64,000 bases of DNA from Rhizoclosmatium globosum (GCA_002104985.1 MCGO01000064.1:184197-248196); one strand, 5' to 3'; counted from the stretch's first letter, positions 11,945-24,194 are shown. Notes: generated by a model from the sequence alone, not told the origin. Numbers and translations are program-made.

Positions 11945-12469
11945 TTATTGGGTTGCATCGAATGCTGAAGAATAATGTACTGTTCCTTCTGGTTTCACTG
12001 CTGATGAATCCAAGTGAATGAACATGAAGTATTCTTGCGGAATCCCAGGAATTCCGAGCACAAGAGAAGGTGTGTGTTGGAATCCAAATCGATTGTAGAA
12101 CTTTGGGTTCCCGAGCACCACGCATCCAATCGCACTCATCGATCGTAACGCTTCCAATGCAGCGTTGACCAACTGAGAACCAGTTCCACATCGTTGATTG
12201 CTTGGCAACACTGAAAGCGGACCCAATCCAAACAGTCCCTTTGTTTCCTGTCCTTCCACTGTAACTGGAGACACTGCAACATGGCCAATAATCTTGTTTG
12301 ACTCTGAATCGACAGCTACAAGCGACACGGACAGTAATCCATCTCTGCGTAGAGCATTTGTGATAAACTGTTCCGTGTGACTTGACTGCTTCATTGACCT
12401 GAAAGCTTCCTCAGTCACTTGAGCAATCTCATCCAAGTCCCCTCCTTCTTCTCTCCTGATAATAACCAT
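11945..12469 (-). CDS. GNAT-family N-acetyltransferase (YhbS-like)
   Basis: This is an intact single-exon frame of 174 residues. It begins with the usual beta-1 segment (VIIRREEGGDLDEI), has an EAFRS helix and a central IIGHVAVSPV strand, and carries the acetyl-CoA loop LSVLPSNQRCGTGSQLV (the Q/RxxGxG/A motif). It then has the conserved GNPKFYNRFGF segment seen in YhbS-type acetyltransferases. It transfers an acetyl group from acetyl-CoA to an unknown amine. Its start lies 51 bp from the start of the divergent Nepro-like gene, so the two probably share a promoter. Confidence 0.88.
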   Translation of the reverse strand: MVIIRREEGGDLDEIAQVTEEAFRSMKQSSHTEQFITNALRRDGLLSVSLVAVDSESNKIIGHVAVSPVTVEGQETKGLFGLGPLSVLPSNQRCGTGSQLVNAALEALRSMSAIGCVVLGNPKFYNRFGFQHTPSLVLGIPGIPQEYFMFIHLDSSAVKPEGTVHYSSAFDATQ

Positions 12470-12520
12470 AATCAGTTCTCTTTCTTCTTTCTTTTTTCTT
12501 TTCCCACAACCAACAAAACA

Positions 12521-13822
12521 ATGACCAAATCAACAACACCCGTTCCAATTACACCTCGCTGCGTCCGCCACTTTTCGCTCCTCACATCAAAGCCACACCA
12601 GACCAACTGCCAATCGAAGCCGCCCTCTTCCTCCGCCTCATTTACAAAAACAGAAACCAACATGGAAACACGAAATACTTCCAGATGGCGATGAGGACAA
12701 AGAAAGTGTTGCGGAGGATTTCGGAGAGTTGTGTTATGGTTGTTGCGAGGAGGGCTTTGGATTCTGTTGGTGTCAAGTTGAGTGTTTTATTGAACACAGG
12801 GATCAGAAAGTTGACTTGGTGACTAGGAATCCAAAGAACTATAAGCCGAGTGGCAACGATAAGGTTCCTGATGCTGCGATCATTGCGGAATTGTTGGTGG
12901 AAGTGAGGAACCTGCATTTGCTTATGCGGCATTTGGTTTGTTCAACTCGAGCGGGATACAGGTACGATCTATAGTGATAACACCGAAACGTACTCATCGC
13001 CACTATTATGCTTCTAGTTCATTCAAAGTCGTTGCGATGCAAACGTATTTCATTCCAACATGTTGACCTTCATGGCTATATTTGCGAGGCTGCATCAGCT
13101 TGCTTTGTCTGTTATGGGTGATTTAGCGTTGAGTTATGAGGCGTTACGCAATATTCTTGTAAATGAGATGAAGGCTACGGTGGTTACTGTTGAGGGTGGA
13201 CGGACTGTTGATGTGGCTGGGATGGAGGAACGGTTGAGAAATGATTTGACGGATTTGTGAGTATTCTCTTTTTTTGGGGGCGGATGTATTCTGAGGCTTA
13301 TATGTTTTCCTTAGGTATGGTGAAAGTGAACGTGGTGGGGTCGAGGACTTGTTTGCGGATTATGCTGAAACGACTGGGCGAACGGATATGCTATCGTTTA
13401 CTGATTCTCAGCAAGAAATCGAAACTGAAGCGGACTTGGCTTTGGATTCTGGTACTGCGGAAGCGCTTGCACCTGAATTGGATATGTTCTTTGCGTCGTC
13501 AACGGTTACGACCGAACCCTCTCCAGGTTCTAATGCAACTACAAAGAAAAAGAAGAGGAAAGCTGGAGACAATCCGTCACTTGTTGATGATGCCGTTAAA
13601 CAGACAGAATTGCTTGCAACATCATCAAAGAAGCCAAAGACAGAATTTATGGCTGATACCCAACAATCTCAAAAGCCGTCAAGCATATCTTCAGAATCAT
13701 TGAGTGCATCATCGAACTCGGCGGCAGCAAAAGCAAAACTACTGTTAGCAAAACAAAAGAAACCAAAGTCAACTAAATCGAAAATGAGTGCAGACGAAAT
13801 TGATGCCATATTTGGCCTATAA
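12521..13822 (+). CDS. Nepro / RMP1-like nucleolar RNA-processing protein
   Basis: The region around 12610-12810 encodes FLRLIYKNRNQHGNTKYFQ followed by a basic helix; this is the hallmark of the Nepro/RMP1 N-terminal domain (nucleolar, linked to RNase MRP and rRNA processing). Downstream segments include ELLVEVRNLHLLMRHLV, a second helical block TFMAIFARLHQLAL, and a Ser/Lys-rich tail with nuclear-localisation-like KKKKRK that ends MSADEIDAIFGL. Introns lie near 12962-13017 (GTACGA to TTCTAG) and 13259-13314 (GTGAGT to CCTTAG). The frame is broken by single-base indels between 12521 and 12600, near 12805 and near 13058. The protein reads continuously across each one, so sequence error is more likely than decay. 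Confidence 0.68.
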
Positions 13823-13885
13823 TAATACACTATATTATCAAACGAATTATTATTTATATTGTTTTGTCTACTATTGAAGAAAATA

Positions 13886-15636
13886 TCAGCCATTCAGAGC
13901 GAACTAAATGATTGAATGTAAGAAACAAATAATGACCCAAAGAAGAATACTACTTACAATCGATTCGTAAAGCATTAAATAATTCCAGAACTCGGTACTA
14001 GTCTTCAAAGTATGCACGGCTAGAATTTCTTTGCTAAGTGGAATACTCCATCCAAAATGACCGCTCTCGTATTTGGTGTCAATCATGTCCCAAATCGTCC
14101 TCGTCGTATTAGAAACTTTTTTCACTAAGAGGCCCATCATATAGTCTTCGTAAGATTTAACGTCGCCCTTTTTGGGATTCAGGTTGGCAAGCTTCCTCGC
14201 AAGTTCCTGTGAGAAGCCATACAAGAGCCCAAAGTTTTCAACATTATTCACAAACGCACGACCGAAATAGATATCCTTTTGATAGTCATATTCTGCGATT
14301 TTCTTCATGATTCCTCGTATGTTGGGTAACGTGTCGTCATCTACTTTCGCAATGAATTCGTACGTCGGAAAAGTCCCGTTGTCCATCATTCCAATCGTCT
14401 GTTGTATGTAATAATAACTCTTTCCATCGTTCATGGCTTCAGGTGTGTCGATTAGGAGGATATCGCCAAAGATGGTTTGCTCCTCAAGAATCAATCGTTT
14501 TTGTGCTTCGGATTGGGGAATTCCCATCACGAATCGAAGGTCGGCGTTTCGGCTAGATACGTTGAAGAGGCTGGTATAAAAGAATCGAAGGAGTGTTCGT
14601 CGAAGCGTGGATCCATCACTGTAATATGTGAAGACACCTAGGAGAAGCTTCCGACTCCCTTTCGGTGGCGGGATAAGTAGACTGTTGATGGAAGTTGGAA
14701 TAAATTGGATTTTGTTTTTGGACAGATATTTGAGATCCTGGAATGCTTTAACTTCTTGTCCATATTGTCGCAGTTTTTGAGGAATACGATTGAGTCGTTC
14801 ACCACCTTGTCGCATTCAGCAAATATCGAGTTGTTGAAAGAACGTAGCGTGACGTTGCCTGACTTAACATATTTGTGGAGGTCTTGGAGAGTATTTTTGT
14901 TTTCGGCGTCAATCTCCACAGCTTTGGCAAACATTCCAGTCATTAACGCTGTTTTTGAGTCTGAATGATATGAATATTCAATTTGACTTGCATTCCAGGA
15001 TTCTACAAGGGACAATAACGGCTGAATGCTGACCAAGGACGTGAATCCAGTTTGCACGATGAAATCGTATTCGGGAAGTTCGTTTCCAAAGAGTTGAGCA
15101 ATGTCTTGTGGAAATAAGGCTGACGACGGTCCTCGACTGTGACGGTAGAGTCGCTCCTCTGCTGGACGTCCTTGAGAATAGATATCGTGGTATATTGCTT
15201 GTTCTTCTGTAAACAAGCGATCTTGAGCGTGGTTGTACGGATCTCGCAGTAGAAAAAGGATGTCTACATCATTTGGTGTGTTCTCCTTGTATCCTAACCG
15301 TAACATATTGCGTTGTGCGAGAGTCTTATCTTCCTCAAAGAGAAAGTCGAATGCAAGAAGGATCCGCTTTCGGGATACAAATGTTGAGTTTGGAAGCAGG
15401 CCTTTTGTTATTTTGATCCCGGTTTGGGCGGTGAGAAGGATGTTCAAGTTGTTGAGTGCCTCTGCCTTGACACTTTGATCTGAACTGAAGCGATCTGTTG
15501 TTTGGTCAAGGCCGATAATGTGTTGTCGCTGTGGTTTGCTGGGAAGGAGAATGAATGCGGCAGACGTGATTACTAAAATGAGTGAGATGGCCACTGCGAA
15601 TATCGCTGGACCTGTTTGTCTCTCCGGTTGCGCCAT
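13886..15636 (-). CDS. GT31-like glycosyltransferase, tandem copy 1
   Basis: This is a type II membrane protein: a short cytoplasmic N-terminus from the Met at 15636, one transmembrane helix, then a lumenal catalytic region. The C-terminal half matches the galactosyltransferase (GT31) fold: FVMGIP, a Glu-rich helix with FGDILLID, and the metal-binding KVDDDTLPN with its DxD triad. A Golgi role in O- or N-glycan or wall-glycan synthesis follows from the family; donor and acceptor are unknown. The last intron (GTAAGT to TTTAG) leads to a tiny final exon reading FALNG before the stop at 13886. A one-base loss in an A-run near 14745 breaks the frame. It is the most diverged of three tandem copies. 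Confidence 0.75.
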
Positions 15637-15885
15637 TCTACACATTATACGGTTACCATTAATACTGAACGTTGGTGCTGACCTTTATGTTACCTATGTG
15701 TCAAGGTGGTAAGGTGTCTTCTGACACAAGAACATTAAGAAACCAATCCCTTTTTATCTCACATAGAAACGTCCAAATAAAGTAAAAAGCGGCTGTTATT
15801 AAGAATGGAAACATCCAAGAAATAAGAAAAGAATACCACAGCATCACCACAGAGTCTGATACCATCTGTATTATCATGCATCACG

Positions 15886-17607
15886 TTAATTGAAAGCATA
15901 CTGCTCAAGCAAAGGTTAGAAAATCAACTTTGAAATCAAGACTACATACCAACGACTCAAACATCATCAAATGATTCCAAATTGAGTTTGTGTCTTTCAA
16001 ATTGTGAACTCCCAGAACTTCCTTCGTTACTGGAATCGCCCATCCACCATATTGAGGACGGTCATCAATGAAATTCCACGTCGTTTTCGTGTCATTCGCG
16101 ACTTTAACGACAATCCCTCCCATGACAAAATCTTCATATGAACGAAGACTGGCTTCGTCTGGGGTTTCGGCCGCAATCTTTCTTGCAAGTGTGATAGAAA
16201 ATCCATACGTCATTCCAAAGTTTTCAAATTTGGTGGGATGCGAGCGTCCAAAATACACTATTTCGTTGGGATCATATTCTGCGAGCTTATCCATGACTCC
16301 ACGTAAATTGAGCAGCATGTCATCATCTCCCTTAGCAATGAATTGATAGTTTGGCAAAGTCCCATTATCCATCATTCCAACAGTTTGTTGAATGTAGTAA
16401 AACTCTTTCCTTCATTCATGGCTTCTGGCGCGTCAATTACTATGATATCTCCGTACTTCTTTTGCTCCTCCAGAATCAATCGCTTTTCAGCTTCGGTTTT
16501 TGGGATTCCAAAGATGAATCGAACGTCAACACCTCGTCCAGCTGCATTCAATAGCTTGTTGTACACGAATCGCATGAGAATCCTTCTCTGTGTAGTGCTG
16601 TCAGAGTAATACGTGAAGATTCCGTATAGAAGTTTTCGTTCTTGATTTGGCGATGTGCTGACCAATCGATTCGTAGAATTTCCCGAAAACGAAACATCAC
16701 TTTCAGTCAAGTATGCCATCTTTTTAAAAGTGTCGAGCTTAAGATCAATTGTGTTGCAGTTTTCGAAGAACCCGATGTGATTCTTGAAGCCATCATTGCA
16801 TTGAGTGAAAAGATTGGAATCGAGATTGACAATAAATTCGGGTTTCGCATAACTTTGAAGCCCTTCAAGAGTGTTGAACAGTTCCTTGGATATATGAACT
16901 GTCTGTGCGAACTGACTGGTCATAATTGCGGTATTTGATCCTTTATGAAACGCATAGAGCGGCTGGCTTGCATTTAATGAATCTAAAGTGGTGAGCAAGT
17001 TCTTGATATTCACAACAGTTGGCGCCGAAGTCTGTACAATAAAATCGTATTTGGGAAGTCGTTGTCCCAAGAGGTTTGTTATATCTTGAGGGAATAAAGC
17101 TGAAGAAGGACCAAGACCGTGACTATACAAACGTTCTTGTGTTGTTCTTCCCATCGAAAATATATCATGGTATGTTTCTTGCTCTTCGGTAAAGAGTCGG
17201 TCTTGAGCGTTATTGTAAGGATCCCGCAATATGAAAATGACGTCAACATCATCTGGTGTGTTCCCTTTATATCCCAAACGGAGCATATTTCGCTGTGCAA
17301 GAGTGTTGTCTTCTTCGAACAGGAAGTCGAGTGCGAGCAAGAGCCTCTTTTTCAAAGATGGGACCGAGTTTGGCAGCAGCTGTTTGGTAATCCCGATTCC
17401 TGTTGTCGGAGTTAGAAGCATCTTGACTGGAGACAATGTCGTTGCTTTAGATTCGAGCGAGCGAAACTGCTGCTGCGTTTGCTTCAAGCCGATGACTTGA
17501 TGGCGGCGATATGGCCCTGGTTTAAAGACGCTGAAGCTGACCACGATCAGTATCAGGGCGGCTACGACAAGCATCGATGATATCACAATTGGTTTCATTA
17601 CTGTCAT
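15886..17607 (-). CDS. GT31-like glycosyltransferase, tandem copy 2
   Basis: Same architecture as its neighbours: an N-terminal signal anchor, a stem-like region with RDPYNNAQDRLFTEEQ and the GPSSALFPQDI block, then a GT31-like catalytic half with FIFGIP, KYGDIIVIDAPEAMNEGKSF and the DDD metal site in FIAKGDDDMLLN. The final intron (GTATGT to GAGCAG) leads to a four-codon last exon YAFN followed by the stop at 15886. The frame is lost at about 16400: copy 3 has five As where this copy has four (in the GKSFYYIQQ codons), so a homopolymer deletion is the simple explanation. It is very similar to copy 3, so the duplication is recent. Confidence 0.75.
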
Positions 17608-18005
17608 TGTAAACTGGGAGTCGTTGGCTTTAAACTTGATTGTTGGTTTGTTTCTTTCCTTCTATATTGTCCATTTTCTCCAAAATCAAACTTTCACGCA
17701 CTTAATCTCCTACCAGCCATACCAAAAAACAGACTCGCGTGGATTGTATTAAGAGACACGATATGAATATTCAAGAAAGACAGATCCATTTTGTGAAGAG
17801 AAGCGATGGAGAGCAGAAAACAATTGTCAGTTTAGCAATGGAAACGGAACACTTCCTCATTAAATATTACTACTGGCAAATACCTTTCATTTATTAACCT
17901 AATAATAACTCACTAGACCACACTCTTTATCGTTCTTCAATTAAATTCAAAAAACACAACAACACACTACACCACCACTCATTCCATCTGCTTTATCGTG
18001 CTTCG
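17608..18005. other. Intergenic spacer between GT31 copies 2 and 3
   Basis: This is AT-rich sequence of about 400 bp with no convincing frame. It holds the upstream region of copy 2 and the 3' flank of copy 3. Parts near 17990-18005 resemble the 3' flank of copy 2, as expected from tandem duplication. Confidence 0.5.
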
Positions 18006-19698
18006 TTAATTAAAAGCATACTGCTCAAACAAAGATCATTAGGAATTCAACCTTGAAATCAAGACTACATACCAACGATTCAAACAGCATCAAATGATTC
18101 CAAATTGAGTTTGTGTCTTTCAAATTATGAACTCCCAGAACTTCTTTGTTACTGGAATCGCCCATCCTCCATATTGAGGACGGTCATCAATGAAATTCCA
18201 CGTAGTTTTCGTGTTATTCGCGACTTTAATAACCAACACTGCCATCACAGCATCTTCATAGGACCGAAGACTGGCCTCGTCTGGGGTTTCAGCCGCAATC
18301 TTTCTTGCAAGTATGATAGAAAATCCATACGTCATTCCAAAGTTTTCAAATTTGGTGGGATGCGAGCGTCCAAAATACACTATTTCGTTGGGATCATATT
18401 CTGCGAGCTTATCCATGACTCCTCGCAGATTGAGTAGCATATCGTCATCTCCCTTAGCAATGAATTGGTAGCTTGGCAAAGTTCCATTATCCATCATTCC
18501 AACAGTTTGTTGAATGTAGTAAAAACTCTTTCCTTCATTCATGGCTTCTGGCGCATCAATTACTATGATATCTCCGAACTGCTTTTGCTCCTCCAGAATC
18601 AATCGCTTTTCAGCCTCTGTTTTTGGTATCCCGAAGATGAAACGAACGTCAACACCTCGTTCAGCTGCAATCAATAGCTTGTTGTAAACGAATCGCATGA
18701 GATTCCTTCTCTGTGTAGTGCTGTCAGAGTAATACGTGAAGATTCCGTATAAAAGTTTTCGTTGTTTGCTTGGTGGAGCGGTAATCAGTTTGTTAACAGA
18801 GGATCCCGAAAACGAAACAGCGTCTTTAGCCATATAATCCATCTTTCTGAATGCTTCCAGCTTGAGATTGATAGTGTTGCAGTTTTCCAAGAACCCAGTA
18901 GGTTTCTTAAAGTCAGCATTACAAGGAGCAAACAGGTTCGAATCGAGAGTCACAATATGTTCCGGTTTTGCATAGCTCTGAAGTCCTTCCAGGGTATTGA
19001 ATAGTTCCTTGGATATATGAACTGTCTGTGCGAACTGACTGGTCATAATTGCGGTATTTGATCCTTTATGAAACGCATAGAGTGGCTGGCTTGCGTTTAA
19101 TGAATCTAACACGGCGAGCAAGTTTTTGATATTCACAACAGTTGGTGCAGAAGTCTGTACAATGAAATCGTATTTGGGAAGTCGTTGTCCCAACAGTTTT
19201 GTGATATCTTGAGGGAATAAAGCCGAGGATGGACCAAGACCGTGACTGTACAAACGTTCTTGTGTTGTTCTTCCCATCGAAAATATGTCATGGTAGGTTT
19301 CTTGCTCTTCGGTAAAGAGTCGGTCTTGAGCGTTATTGTAAGGATCCCGCAATATGAAGATGAGGTCAACATCATCTGGTGTGTTCCTTTATACCCCAAA
19401 CGGAGCATATTTCGTTGCGCAAGAGTTTTGTCTTCTTCATAGAGAAAGTCAAATGCGAGCAAGAGCCTCTTGTTAGAAGGTGGAATAGAGTTTGGCAGTA
19501 GCTGTTTGGAAATCCCAATACCAGTAGTCGGAGTAAGGAGTATTTGCACTCCAGTCGTAAAGGTGGCGGAGAAAATTGTTGCAGCGTTTTCTTTTGCCCG
19601 ATTATGAGATGGTTGCGATAAGGCTTCTCTTTGAAAATACTCAAGTTGAGTGCAACTAGTATCAGCATAGATATTGCTAGAATCGATGATATCAGCAT
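18006..19698 (-). CDS. GT31-like glycosyltransferase, tandem copy 3, frame broken
   Basis: It is nearly collinear with copy 2, with the same RDPYNNAQDRLF block, FIFGIP, GDIIVIDAPEAMNEGKSFYY, the DDD metal site and the YAFN terminal micro-exon. The start differs: the two Met codons used by copy 2 are replaced by ACN/CTA-type codons, leaving the Met at 19698 directly before the signal anchor. Two single-base differences break the frame, one near 19555-19580 and one at about 19385, where a CCC run in copy 2 is CC here. This copy could be a pseudogene or a victim of sequence error; with two breaks and a lost start it is the likeliest real pseudogene of the three. Confidence 0.7.
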
Positions 19699-20031
19699 CG
19701 GTTTAGTAACAGTTGTTGGGAACTGGGAGTCTCAGGGTTAGATCAAACTTCAATGCCAAGCCAAGATACACTGTTCCATACCATTGGAGATGCTGCTGCC
19801 GATACTTAAGTTAAAATGAGAGAGAAGGATATCGGAAAGAGTTGTGGCTCTTGTTTCGTTTTTGTTTTTGAATCGGTAGTTTTGAATGTGAGCCACATGT
19901 TCGGCAACCAGCCAGTTAGACACAACTTCACATCTTTGGACGATAACTCCTCATAAATGACACATAACGGGCCAGCCCCCAATCGTTCAACTAATACGTT
20001 TTATTTACTTCAAAGCAAAAACATGTAGAAT

Positions 20032-23007
20032 TCAACAAGAGATAACACTCATCCAACCAACCAAGCAGTCAACAGCACCTCCACTAATTCCATCTTGTTT
20101 ACCAACAACAGGTAAAAGTCTTCTCATTCGAGCAAGAACCTTCACTTGAGTCTCCCTCTGTTCTTCCAACGCCTCAAGACTTTCCACTACCCAACTCAAA
20201 GCGGCAAACTCAAGGCACTGCATCAAATCATCCCCATCGATTTTCGACTTCATAAGTTGATCCAGCTTCGACAATGATTCCGCAAGACCTCGCGATTCGT
20301 CGGCTTTGATCAGGCCAACAACTAACAGTGCGATTCGAGTGACGAGAAGCGATGACGCCGTACTGTTGATGAGAAGAAGGTTTTGCCATTGTTGGATCAA
20401 CGCTTCTGGAGGAGAGATTCCTTGCTTCCAACATGACATGATTGCGAAACTGGAGGCCGCAAAGGCCGTTGCGAGACAGCTGGTGGTTAAACTTGTTTGG
20501 TATATGTTCAAGAACTTTGCTGTTGTTTCAAGGGACATGGTAGTTGTTGACGTGGAAGATGCGAGGATGCTTTTGGAGTGTACAGCAAAGAGGAATTGAA
20601 TTTGGTTCGTTGTTTCGGAGTGTGTAAACTTTTGGAGGAGGGTTGTGCCTTTTGAGGAGGAGGGGGATACGAATGACTCAAATACGCCGAACACTGTATC
20701 TTGTGTCCAGTATGTCGAGGGTGTAGATGGAGTGCAGGATTCTAGGATCCAGAGTGGGAATTGTGGAGAGAGGGTGGGAGCGGAGACGAGGAGTCCTTGA
20801 ATTTGAGATAAAGCGTCCGAAAGCAGCCACATAGCGAATGATGATACTGCACGAGAGTAAAAAGTTTCAGAGTGTGAGTTCGTGGAATGCTGAAGAGCCA
20901 AGGAACATGTGAGTTTGAGTTTCGCCATTTCGGATAGAGAAATCGCAGAGCCCGCCATGGATGCATGCGAAAGAGTCAAAAGAGATGTTGAAATAACTTG
21001 ATTCGTTGAACATTGTGCTGTAGGGGCACAAGATGAGTAAGAAAATCTTCAGTGTTTCAGTTTCTACATACATTCTGACAGCGAATCAAGAGCCCGTCCC
21101 CCAGTTCTTGCGACAATGACATGCCATTTCTTTGTCTCATCACTTCTGCCCATTGATCCAATTACATCAATGGAAGAACCGAAGCCCAAGACGTAGCACG
21201 TCAAAAACCGCGCCAACTCCATTACAACTCCAACGATTCCTGGTGAGCCCGAAACGCAAGATGGGAATACAGTGTTTCGAGTCAAATGCTTCAACTGTCC
21301 CACAGCAGACACCTCGCCCTTCTCTGTCTTCTTTTCAACAGACTCCCTTAAAACAACATTCCTAACACACAAAATAACTTGCGAAATTCCAAACAGAACA
21401 ACGACACCTTTCACAATCCACCAACACGCTGCAGCAGCGACAGTCAAAGCTGCTGGGATCTCGAGTCCCGCGAGAATCAACCGTGATGAATCGGTAGCAT
21501 TTTGGTAGGATCTAGAAGACAAAAGACGTCCCGCAACGTGGTTATGTAAGGCTGAGTCTTCGGATCCGTGCATATCAAACGGATGTGGAACATAGAATAC
21601 AGACGAAACCATGAACATCATGGCAAAGAGACGCATTCCGGATGATGACTGCTCTGAAGTTGATTCAGCGCCAAACAGAAGGTAACTGAACATTGAGTCT
21701 GAGTTGGATGCGTCGTTCGATGTTGGAGGGAGAGTCAGGTCGGTAAGCATATCGTTTGATCCGTAATCGAGGTTTTGTGTCAAGTAATTTGTCATATTTG
21801 GGTCCATAATAGATTGGGTGAGGAGGCTTGACATGTTTGCTTCTGGTGTTGGGTTTGTGAGGGAGAAGCCGAATGGGTTATCCGGCGACAAAATAGCGGT
21901 TGGTGAGACTGAAGAAACTTTTTCCAATGTGGATCGAGATGTTGGGGAGAGCATTGCTTCGGGTGTTGTTGCTGGAGGTGAAGCGGTGGATGAGGAGGCT
22001 GAAGTAAGGTTTTTGTAGGCTTCGACTGAAGCGGCGGCAGCAACTGCAGCGGCTACTTGATATTGTTGCTGAATTGCGAGCCATTGTTGGATTTGTTGCT
22101 GTTGCTGTTGCATCAAAGCAATTCCAGAACCGATATCTCCCGCCAATTTCTTTTCAGCTTCTTTGGATACTGCAGCAGTGGTCTTTTGTTTTTTGGCAAC
22201 AGGAGGTGATGCAGTGGCAGAAGCGGGAGGTGAGGTTGCAGGCGGGTTTGAGGTCGAGGTAGAAGTTGAGGCAGGAATACTTGCTAAGAACTCTCTCATA
22301 AACTCTGATCCATCATCTCCAAAACGGTCCACAACAGCGGATTTGAGTTTCTCCATTATTTTGACTTGTTCTTCGAGTTCCTTAATGTACTCTGTAGCTT
22401 TCGACAGAATCGTACCCTTATTGAGTCTTTGAGCACCCGGATTACCACCCGTATTTCCTCCTTCTTCCTCATCGTCCTCGCCATCATCGACATTTTCAAC
22501 CTTCTTTCCCGAGTTGAGAGCAGGAACAGCATCTCTGAGTTCAGCAATTCGAGAATTCAGATTATTTCTGTATCTTCGTTCAATGACATTATGGGTAACT
22601 CTGCGTGGGTTGACAGCTTGTTTTTCCGTAGATTCACCGTCTTTTTGCTGGGGCTGAGCAGGTTTTTTCGCCTCTTTCTTTGGTTTGTCCGAGGGTGGAC
22701 GGCCTCGCTTTCGCTTCACCGGCTCAGCTGCTACAGAGTGACAAATCGGGGTTTAAAAGGTGTGTGGAAGGTGGTTTTGAGGTAAAGGAAGGTACCTGAG
22801 GCGACCGGGGCTTCGAGCACCGCCGAAGTGAGGGTGACAATGTCCAGCGACGGCGGGAGTGTGTATGTTTGGAGGTGCGGCGAGACAAGCGGCTCCTCCT
22901 TCAAAGTGGGATCTGTCTGCATCTGAACAGCTCCCTTCGTTAGGATACTACAATAATCCACCTAATAAACTAACCATTATCTGTTGCCAGCGTTCCAACG
23001 TGTCCAT
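20032..23007 (-). CDS. SREBP-like bHLH membrane-bound transcription factor
   Basis: The start exon ends in a GTTAGT intron of about 40 nt. A Lys/Arg-rich AT-hook-like stretch (KRKRGRPPSDKP) comes before a bHLH with THNVIERRYRNNLNSRI; the Tyr in ERRYR is the SREBP-specific replacement for Arg. A loop with an acidic insert and the second helix (NKGTILSKATEYIKELEEQVK) follow. After a Gln/Ser/Pro/Thr-rich region come two hydrophobic segments (from about FAMMFMVSSVFYV and CWWIVKGVVVLFGISQVIL), as in the SREBP hairpin, and then a long C-terminal domain encoded by 20032 to about 21010 after an intron at about 21012-21070. This predicts an ER-anchored precursor cleaved to release the bHLH for sterol and low-oxygen control. 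No frame breaks are seen. Confidence 0.85.
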
Positions 23008-23139
23008 TGATTGGTGATTTGAGGCAGGATCACTCATTCGAATCGGATGTTTGTTTGGCAAAGTGGTGGCCTGATTTTGTGAATTCGGAAATCTCCACTT
23101 TCTCTCACCCCTTCCACCTTAATTTATTTACTTCATTAT

Positions 23140-24153
23140 TTATGCATTCAACTTCCAAAATAACCTCCACGATTCTTCAGTCCGACCTTTCCACCCACCC
23201 CGCTTTCCGATATCCATTCCAAGAAGACCCATAAAACAACGTGGCTCCTTTGAGCTGGAAGGTGCATTAGAAACTGTATCTGCAATTTCAGCCAATACTT
23301 TTTCACATTTGGCACTGTCATGAATTCCACGTCGTGTCCCTGTTCTCGAAACCTCCTCCATTTCCTCCAACATACCCGACATTGCTTCGGCAATCGCCAA
23401 ATCAAACCCATTCCTCCGACTCTCTTCGAAATACCAGGCCAACATTCTTTTCATTGTTTTCCGAAATTCTTCTGAATTCAAATGACTAATCCAATCCCAA
23501 GTCTGAAGATATCCCAACCACACGGGATCCATACGACAAGCGATAAACCAGAACACAATTATTCCTTCAAATGCATCACACCGAGAGATCTCGTAAATGT
23601 AGAATAAGGAGACTTCGTCCTCGCTGACTAGATTTCGTCCGTCACCGAGACTCATATAATCAATGAAACGAAATAGTGTAAAGACGCGCCAAGTTGCTTC
23701 AAGACATTGGTTGATTACGTTTATGATGAGGGCTTTATGGGGATCACTTAGACGGTCAGGATTGCATGAAGGTAAAGCAGTTGCAAAAAGAAGGGGACGA
23801 TAGAATACGGTGATGGCGGATTGGTAGGTTAGATTCATTCCACAAAGCTCAGATTGACTGGCGAGTGTTTGTGAAATAAATCGAGAGATGTCTGAATCGG
23901 TTGCGGACAATGGGTTCTCAAAAAGAACGTGGGCGAGTGGAGGTAGATTGTCAATGAACACAAACGGGGGCGACAGTGGTGGGATATCAAACGGTGACAC
24001 AGCAGTTCGATTGATCACAGAGAGCATTTCATCCAATCCCTCCTTCGTCCTAGCCTCGTCCTTGTACGGATACTTTGCATCCTCGAGAGCCAGGCGTATG
24101 AATTCGCCACGTCCTGTGATCGTTGGCCAATAGTAAAGTTGAATGGTAGCCAT
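23140..24153 (-). CDS. Chimeric ORF: GST N-terminal fragment joined to the C-terminal half of a Zn2Cys6-type transcription factor
   Basis: Residues 1 to about 55 are the thioredoxin-like start of a glutathione S-transferase (LYYWPTITGRGEFIRLALED, then YPYKDEARTKEGLDEML). From about residue 58 (PPLSPPFVFIDNLPPLAHV) onward it is the C-terminal helical region of a fungal Zn-cluster regulator, with YRPLLFATALP, NQCLEATWRVF and FWFIACRMDPVWLG. The GST C-terminal helical domain is missing. The junction falls at a 7-bp GTGGTGG (plus strand) at 23976-23982, repeated at 29423-29429, where the matching transcription factor N-terminal half stops; both copies sit in the same codon phase. The ORF is therefore probably the left edge of an insertion and not a functional fusion, although it is open and could be expressed. 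Confidence 0.7.
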   Translation of the reverse strand: MATIQLYYWPTITGRGEFIRLALEDAKYPYKDEARTKEGLDEMLSVINRTAVSPFDIPPLSPPFVFIDNLPPLAHVLFENPLSATDSDISRFISQTLASQSELCGMNLTYQSAITVFYRPLLFATALPSCNPDRLSDPHKALIINVINQCLEATWRVFTLFRFIDYMSLGDGRNLVSEDEVSLFYIYEISRCDAFEGIIVFWFIACRMDPVWLGYLQTWDWISHLNSEEFRKTMKRMLAWYFEESRRNGFDLAIAEAMSGMLEEMEEVSRTGTRRGIHDSAKCEKVLAEIADTVSNAPSSSKEPRCFMGLLGMDIGKRGGWKGRTEESWRLFWKLNA

Positions 24154-24194
24154 TTCTCATCAAAACAAAACCAAAACTTTATTCGCTGTTTGCT

